DNA of 43,134 nucleotides from an uncultured Clostridia bacterium. GTDB taxonomy: Bacteria > Bacillota > Clostridia > Oscillospirales > CAG-272. The DNA lies in assembly GCA_947632135.1 (NCBI GenBank), contig CANRNZ010000003.1, positions 1 through 43,134 on the forward strand, in the 5' to 3' direction. The notes under the pieces are model-generated. The model searched no databases. It saw nothing but the letters and a program-made list of their open reading frames with translations, and was not told the DNA's origin. The position numbers and the translations under genes were made by a program. Shown in pieces: positions 39,918-43,134 of this stretch; positions within the stretch are counted from its first letter, which is position 1; each line of letters opens with the position of its first letter.

Positions 39918-40943
39918 ATGAAGCGTACAAAGCGTACAAAGCATGCGAAGCGAACGATGAGAATAAGTCGCGCAAAGCGTTTTTGCACACTGCTTTGTGC
40001 GTCGGCGGCAGCGGCGTCACTCTTTTTTTCGCCATGCAGGGCGAACGGCGGCGATTATATTAAATGGGTAGACTTTAATATACCGTCAGAGGCGCTTTGC
40101 TACACTGCAAAGGCGGATATAAATTCGCACAATACGGAATGTCCCGTGTCGTGGATTTCACTTCTTGCGATGCTCGCGGTGGATAACGGCGGAAGCTTTA
40201 AGGATTACAGCTCCGAAAAAGTAGACGCTCTTATTGAAAATTACTCGGATAATCTCACAAAATACGCTGAAAAGAAATTGTATAATTATTACTTCGAAGC
40301 GTATTCGGCGGTGCTCGGAGGTTTTCTCGGAAACGGTGTACGAACTGTTACCGATGAAAACAATAACACGGCGGCAGAGGAATTTTACGGTATTACAGCC
40401 GTATCCCCTGTCGCCGCGGGGTATTACTATAACCACTATGACGATTTCGGCGCCGCGCGCTCTTACGGCTACAAGCGCTCGCATCTCGGGCATGACCTCA
40501 TGGGGAGCGTCGGAACGCCGATTGTCGCGATTGAGAGCGGATACGTCGAATGTATCGGCTGGAACAGGTACGGCGGTTGGCGTATCGGGATTCGCTCCTT
40601 TGATTCGAAAAGGTACTATTATTACGCGCATTTGCGGCGAGACCATCCTTACGGGGATATTTACGAGGGGAAGATTGTAAACGCCGGCGAGGTGATAGGT
40701 TATCTCGGTATGACGGGATACAGCGCGAAGGAAAACGTAAACAATATAAATGTCCCGCATCTGCACCTCGGAATGGAGCTGATATTCGATTCGTCGCAAA
40801 AGGACGGATACTGTCAGATATGGGTAAACATGTACGATATTACAAACTTCCTGTCCGGCGTCAGATGCCCTACGGTATACGACGAGATGACAAGGGAGCA
40901 CGTCAGCCTCAAAACGATTGCCCCGAAGGAGCAGTGGGACTGA
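39918..40943 (+). CDS. M23 (LytM-type) peptidase, exported
   Basis: The protein (341 residues) carries a C-terminal M23 zinc endopeptidase domain, which cleaves peptide cross-links of peptidoglycan. Metal ligands are recognisable: H189-LGH-D193, H238 in YYAHL, and H281-L-H283. The amino end is very basic (repeated KRTK) and followed by a hydrophobic segment (about 23-38), consistent with a signal or anchor; residues 45-160 are unassigned. AAGGAG (39901-39906) lies 11 nt before the ATG. The domain arrangement resembles sporulation or division-associated LytM proteins, but no partner is present to decide. A strong terminator follows. Confidence 0.88.
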   Translation: MKRTKRTKHAKRTMRISRAKRFCTLLCASAAAASLFFSPCRANGGDYIKWVDFNIPSEALCYTAKADINSHNTECPVSWISLLAMLAVDNGGSFKDYSSEKVDALIENYSDNLTKYAEKKLYNYYFEAYSAVLGGFLGNGVRTVTDENNNTAAEEFYGITAVSPVAAGYYYNHYDDFGAARSYGYKRSHLGHDLMGSVGTPIVAIESGYVECIGWNRYGGWRIGIRSFDSKRYYYYAHLRRDHPYGDIYEGKIVNAGEVIGYLGMTGYSAKENVNNINVPHLHLGMELIFDSSQKDGYCQIWVNMYDITNFLSGVRCPTVYDEMTREHVSLKTIAPKEQWD

Positions 40944-41010
40944 AAATTCAAAGCGTACCTTAGCTTATTGTTAAATTAAATTCCAAACACTGTTTAACAC
41001 GTGTATGTAA

Positions 41011-41042
41011 AAAAATGAGAACGGCGCGCCGTTCTCATTTTT
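41011..41042. terminator. 32-bp perfect palindrome, bidirectional terminator
   Basis: The two 16-bp halves (41011-41026 and 41027-41042) are exact reverse complements with A and T runs at the ends. It separates the convergent M23 peptidase and YjbQ genes. Confidence 0.92.
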
Positions 41043-41106
41043 AAATTTCGAATTTTTAATTTACGCTTTAGGCTTTTAAAAATTTCGTTTTGCCGCATTG
41101 CAGGGC

Positions 41107-41607
41107 TTATTCGCCCATTACGACGACTTCGCAGACTCTTTCGCGCTCGCGGACCTGGTCCCAGTCGATGAAGTAGATAAAGCCGAAATCACCGAGAGAG
41201 GGCTTGCCGTTCTCGAGAACGATGTTCTCGCTTCTTCCGAAGAAAACAGAGCGCAGGTGCGCGTCGGTATTCAGGCTTCCGTATGCGACCTCACCCGGGC
41301 ATGAGAGCGCGAACTCGATATGCTTCGGGCCGGGATGATAGTACTGACCCTCTGTTCTGCATGTGGGAATGAGCTTCTCCATTATCTCGATGAGGTCCAT
41401 CTGCATATACTCTCTGCCGTAGTAGTTGGTGTCGTGCGAGGATTCCTGAACTATGACGGAGCATGTCGTGTGGTGGGAATATACCGTGATAAGTCCGTTC
41501 TTTATTCCCGATTCCGCGACGATTCTTTTAACGTCGTCAGTGACGTTATGAAAGTGAGGGAGATGGTTCTTTGACTGAAGCTTGATTTTTCCGATGTAAA
41601 CTGACAT
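41107..41607 (-). CDS. UPF0047 / YjbQ family protein
   Basis: This 166-residue protein belongs to the YjbQ family, a compact beta-barrel fold with a His/Cys-containing pocket; E. coli YjbQ has weak thiamine-phosphate synthase activity and its real role is unknown. Visible are SHHTTCSVIVQES, a GPKHIEFALSCPGEV segment, and a C-terminal VFFGRSENIVLENGKPSLGDFG. It is somewhat longer than the usual 130-140 residues, with the extra sequence around SSHDTNYYGREYMQMD. GAGGT precedes the ATG. It follows the TIM-like gene by 130 bp. Confidence 0.88.
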   Translation of the reverse strand: MSVYIGKIKLQSKNHLPHFHNVTDDVKRIVAESGIKNGLITVYSHHTTCSVIVQESSHDTNYYGREYMQMDLIEIMEKLIPTCRTEGQYYHPGPKHIEFALSCPGEVAYGSLNTDAHLRSVFFGRSENIVLENGKPSLGDFGFIYFIDWDQVRERERVCEVVVMGE

Positions 41608-41696
41608 TTTTATACCTCGTGTAAAATTTTATTTTTTCCGCCTCGGCGGTTTTTGACTTGATTTGCCGTTTGCCTTGCGGCTTTTTTAGGCTTTTT

Positions 41697-41740
41697 ACGG
41701 AACTTTAAATGATTTTTAACGGAATCTTAAATGATATTTA
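41697..41740. repeat. 22-bp imperfect tandem repeat at the end of the TIM-like gene
   Basis: Positions 41697-41718 and 41719-41740 match at 19 of 22 positions (ACGGAA..TTAAATGAT.TTTA). The second copy contains the stop codon of the TIM-like gene (41738-41740). Confidence 0.8.
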
Positions 41741-42439
41741 CATGTGCAGCTCGTCCCAGGCGCGCCTGAGATTGTAGAGCATTTCCTCGACCATGGCGTA
41801 GGGGTCGGCGGCTTTTATTATGCCGCTTGTGGAGCCGGTCGCAAAGGCGCCCGCCTTTATTACGTCATAGACGTCCTTCCCGTTTGATATTCCCGCTCCC
41901 TGAAGAACCATAATATCGGGGTTTATTTGCCGTACCGCCTCTATCGTATCGCGCACATATCCCATGTCGCTCGTCGTACCGGTGCCGATAAGCTCTGTCG
42001 GTTCGGCGACAATGAGGTTCGGCGACATTTTCGCAACCTCTGCGACCTCCTCGACGGTGCTCGCGCATACTATTGTCGCAAGCCCCACCTCGTCCGCTCT
42101 CTCTATTGTCCTTTTCAGCGTCTCCATGGAAACGGGCTTTTCCGCGTGATTCAGCATAACGCCGACGGCGCCCGCCGCCTTTACCGCCTCGGGAAGAACG
42201 GAGCCGAGCCCGCGCCCCACCTCGAGCGCGTCCATGTGCTGAGCGTAGACGTGTATTCTCTCGGTGTTGTCCGCAAGCAGCTTTATGTCGGTGTACTGCG
42301 GCGTGACTATAACGTCAAGGTCGTACTTTGCGGCAGTTTTGTCGATGACCTTTGCGAGCGCGAGCATCTTTTCGCCGTAAAGATAAGCCTTCGGCCCTAT
42401 TTCAAAAAACGGGGGCATTATTTTATAATTTTTGTACAT
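41738..42439 (-). CDS. Triose-phosphate isomerase family protein, archaeal-type
   Basis: This 233-residue TIM-barrel protein resembles archaeal-type triose-phosphate isomerases rather than the usual bacterial enzyme of about 250 residues. Candidate catalytic residues are Lys17 (GPKAY), His98 (LNHAEKP) and Glu146 (VAEPTELIGTG), with the phosphate loop GTG and the late GAGISNG and ATGSTSG glycine loops. The amino end lacks the usual N-x-K and has FEIGPK. ATG 42439 is chosen over 42460 because GAGGAG lies 10 nt before it. It is coupled to the SIS isomerase gene (1 bp gap), so it probably acts in a special sugar-phosphate pathway, not in central glycolysis (inference). Confidence 0.85.
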   Translation of the reverse strand: MYKNYKIMPPFFEIGPKAYLYGEKMLALAKVIDKTAAKYDLDVIVTPQYTDIKLLADNTERIHVYAQHMDALEVGRGLGSVLPEAVKAAGAVGVMLNHAEKPVSMETLKRTIERADEVGLATIVCASTVEEVAEVAKMSPNLIVAEPTELIGTGTTSDMGYVRDTIEAVRQINPDIMVLQGAGISNGKDVYDVIKAGAFATGSTSGIIKAADPYAMVEEMLYNLRRAWDELHM

Positions 42440-42440
42440 A

Positions 42441-43046
42441 TCACTTTTTCTCCTCTTCATTCAGCATTGCGCCGACGGCGCCGCCCGGATGGATAAGCGC
42501 GAACATCTCGCGCTTATAATCTGTTTCCTCCATAAGAGCGGCAAGGAGCGCGTCGAAGATACCGATTGTCGCGACGTAGCTTGACGTCGCCATATAATTG
42601 TACTTGTCGCTTTCGCGCTCTATTTTAAGCGGGAGTATTATATCCGCGCACTTTGCGAGAGTCCCCTCCATGTTTTCCGTGACGGCGATAAGAGTAGCGC
42701 CTTTTTTGTTGCAGACGGAAATTATCGGGAGAAGCTCCGCCGTTTTTCCGCCGCGGGAGACCATGACCATGACGTCCTCTTTTTTCAGCGCGCCGAGCCC
42801 GCCGTGAACTGCCTCGCAAGGCGGCATAAACTGCGCTCCGCGCTCAATGCAGCAAAGAGAATGCGCAAACTTTTTCGCGGCGATTCCCGACGAGCCGCTG
42901 GCGCACGTCACTATTCTGCCGCATCCTGCAAGCGCGTCCACGGCTTTTCCGAACGCGTCCCAATCCATGTATTCAAGTATATCGGCAAGCGCCGACGTTT
43001 CTATTTTCAGCGAAGAAACCGCTTCTTCAAGCGACCTTTCTTTCAT
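42441..43046 (-). CDS. SIS-domain sugar-phosphate isomerase (KpsF/GutQ-like, no CBS domains)
   Basis: The 201-residue protein is a single SIS domain. CASGSSGIAAKKFAHSL is the sugar-phosphate loop, SRGGKTAELLPII the second loop, and IHPGGAVGAML the C-terminal signature also seen in KpsF-type arabinose 5-phosphate isomerases. The CBS pair of full-length KpsF is missing, as in short SIS isomerases linked to carbohydrate operons. GGGAG lies 10 nt before the ATG. Together with the TIM-like gene and an upstream partial gene it looks like a sugar catabolic operon; the substrate is unknown. Confidence 0.88.
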   Translation of the reverse strand: MKERSLEEAVSSLKIETSALADILEYMDWDAFGKAVDALAGCGRIVTCASGSSGIAAKKFAHSLCCIERGAQFMPPCEAVHGGLGALKKEDVMVMVSRGGKTAELLPIISVCNKKGATLIAVTENMEGTLAKCADIILPLKIERESDKYNYMATSSYVATIGIFDALLAALMEETDYKREMFALIHPGGAVGAMLNEEEKK

Positions 43047-43074
43047 ATGCTCAAAACTCCCTTAATTATTTAAA

Positions 43075-43134
43075 TTAAAGCTCTCGCATCAGCTCGAGAA
43101 GATTTTTCATTATAACCTTTCCGCCGTCCGGCGT
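43075..43134 (-). CDS. Unidentified gene, last 19 codons only
   Basis: The frame entering from the right edge reads TPDGGKVIMKNLLELMREL then TAA (43077-43075). It ends 28 bp before the SIS gene on the same strand and so is probably its operon partner. Too little is present to name a family. Confidence 0.5.
   Translation of the reverse strand, partial: TPDGGKVIMKNLLELMREL

Noticed and set aside
41638..41654. Hairpin CCGCC/GGCGG followed by TTTTT
   Set aside because: The loop is only 2 nt and the T-run is on the plus strand, where no gene needs termination here.

Overview
The window reads as a chromosomal segment of an anaerobic low-to-moderate GC Firmicute (class Clostridia, probably an uncultured gut Oscillospirales/Christensenellales-type lineage). 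Clues are the miaB–ylbF–mutS–mutL block, the nusB–xseA–xseB–ispA–tlyA–argR–recN block, murB–whiA–dnaE adjacency, a TSCPD (TIGR03905-type) protein, an iron-sulfur-flavoprotein-like reductase, sigma-A promoters with TTGACA/TATAAT spaced by 17 bp, and frequent TTG and GTG starts behind good Shine-Dalgarno sites. Assignments are from sequence reading alone; no search was run.

Region by region. 1-800: 5' part of an IS1182-type transposase on the minus strand, cut by the window edge and carrying an in-frame 195-bp tandem duplication. 934-2633: promoter, NodB-type polysaccharide deacetylase and a flavoprotein with a compact cysteine motif. 2742-3193: minus-strand tRNA cluster Leu(GAG)-Leu(CAG)-Gly(CCC) with promoter and terminators. 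3283-12544: a consensus promoter followed by a co-directional run of NusG-domain-II protein, Gx transporter, ApbE flavin transferase, MiaB, YlbF-like protein, MutS and MutL. 12532-13428: trmB on the minus strand with its own promoter. 13476-19878: a HAAS/DUF1700-like membrane protein and DUF4097-like partner, the TSCPD protein, a GH31 glycosidase, and a membrane-anchored GH25 lysozyme with three SH3-like repeats.

19927-31615 is mostly minus strand: DUF4430-type lipoprotein, class A penicillin-binding protein, DnaE polymerase, a shortened WhiA, MurB, a YjjG-like HAD phosphatase and tyrosyl-tRNA synthetase; one small exported protein (23644) lies on the plus strand. 31715-39713 is a nine-gene minus-strand run from a consensus promoter: nusB, a TsaD paralogue, xseA, xseB, ispA, tlyA, nadK, argR, recN. 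39918-43134: an M23 peptidase, YjbQ, an archaeal-type triose-phosphate isomerase-like protein, a KpsF-like SIS isomerase and the last codons of one further gene.

The content is mainly housekeeping: mismatch repair and recombination (mutSL, recN, xseAB), replication (dnaE), tRNA/rRNA modification (miaB, trmB, tlyA), isoprenoid synthesis (ispA), and wall synthesis and remodelling (PBP, murB, GH25, M23, NodB). I found no defence island, CRISPR array, prophage or biosynthetic cluster, and nothing that I can honestly call a new system. The best leads are: a WhiA lacking its first LAGLIDADG repeat; a tyrS start whose only good Shine-Dalgarno lies 32 nt upstream, separated by a hairpin; a flavin-linked EetA/EetB/ApbE-like trio ahead of miaB-mutSL; the mosaic duplication in the transposase; and many short tandem repeats at gene boundaries and in protein linkers.
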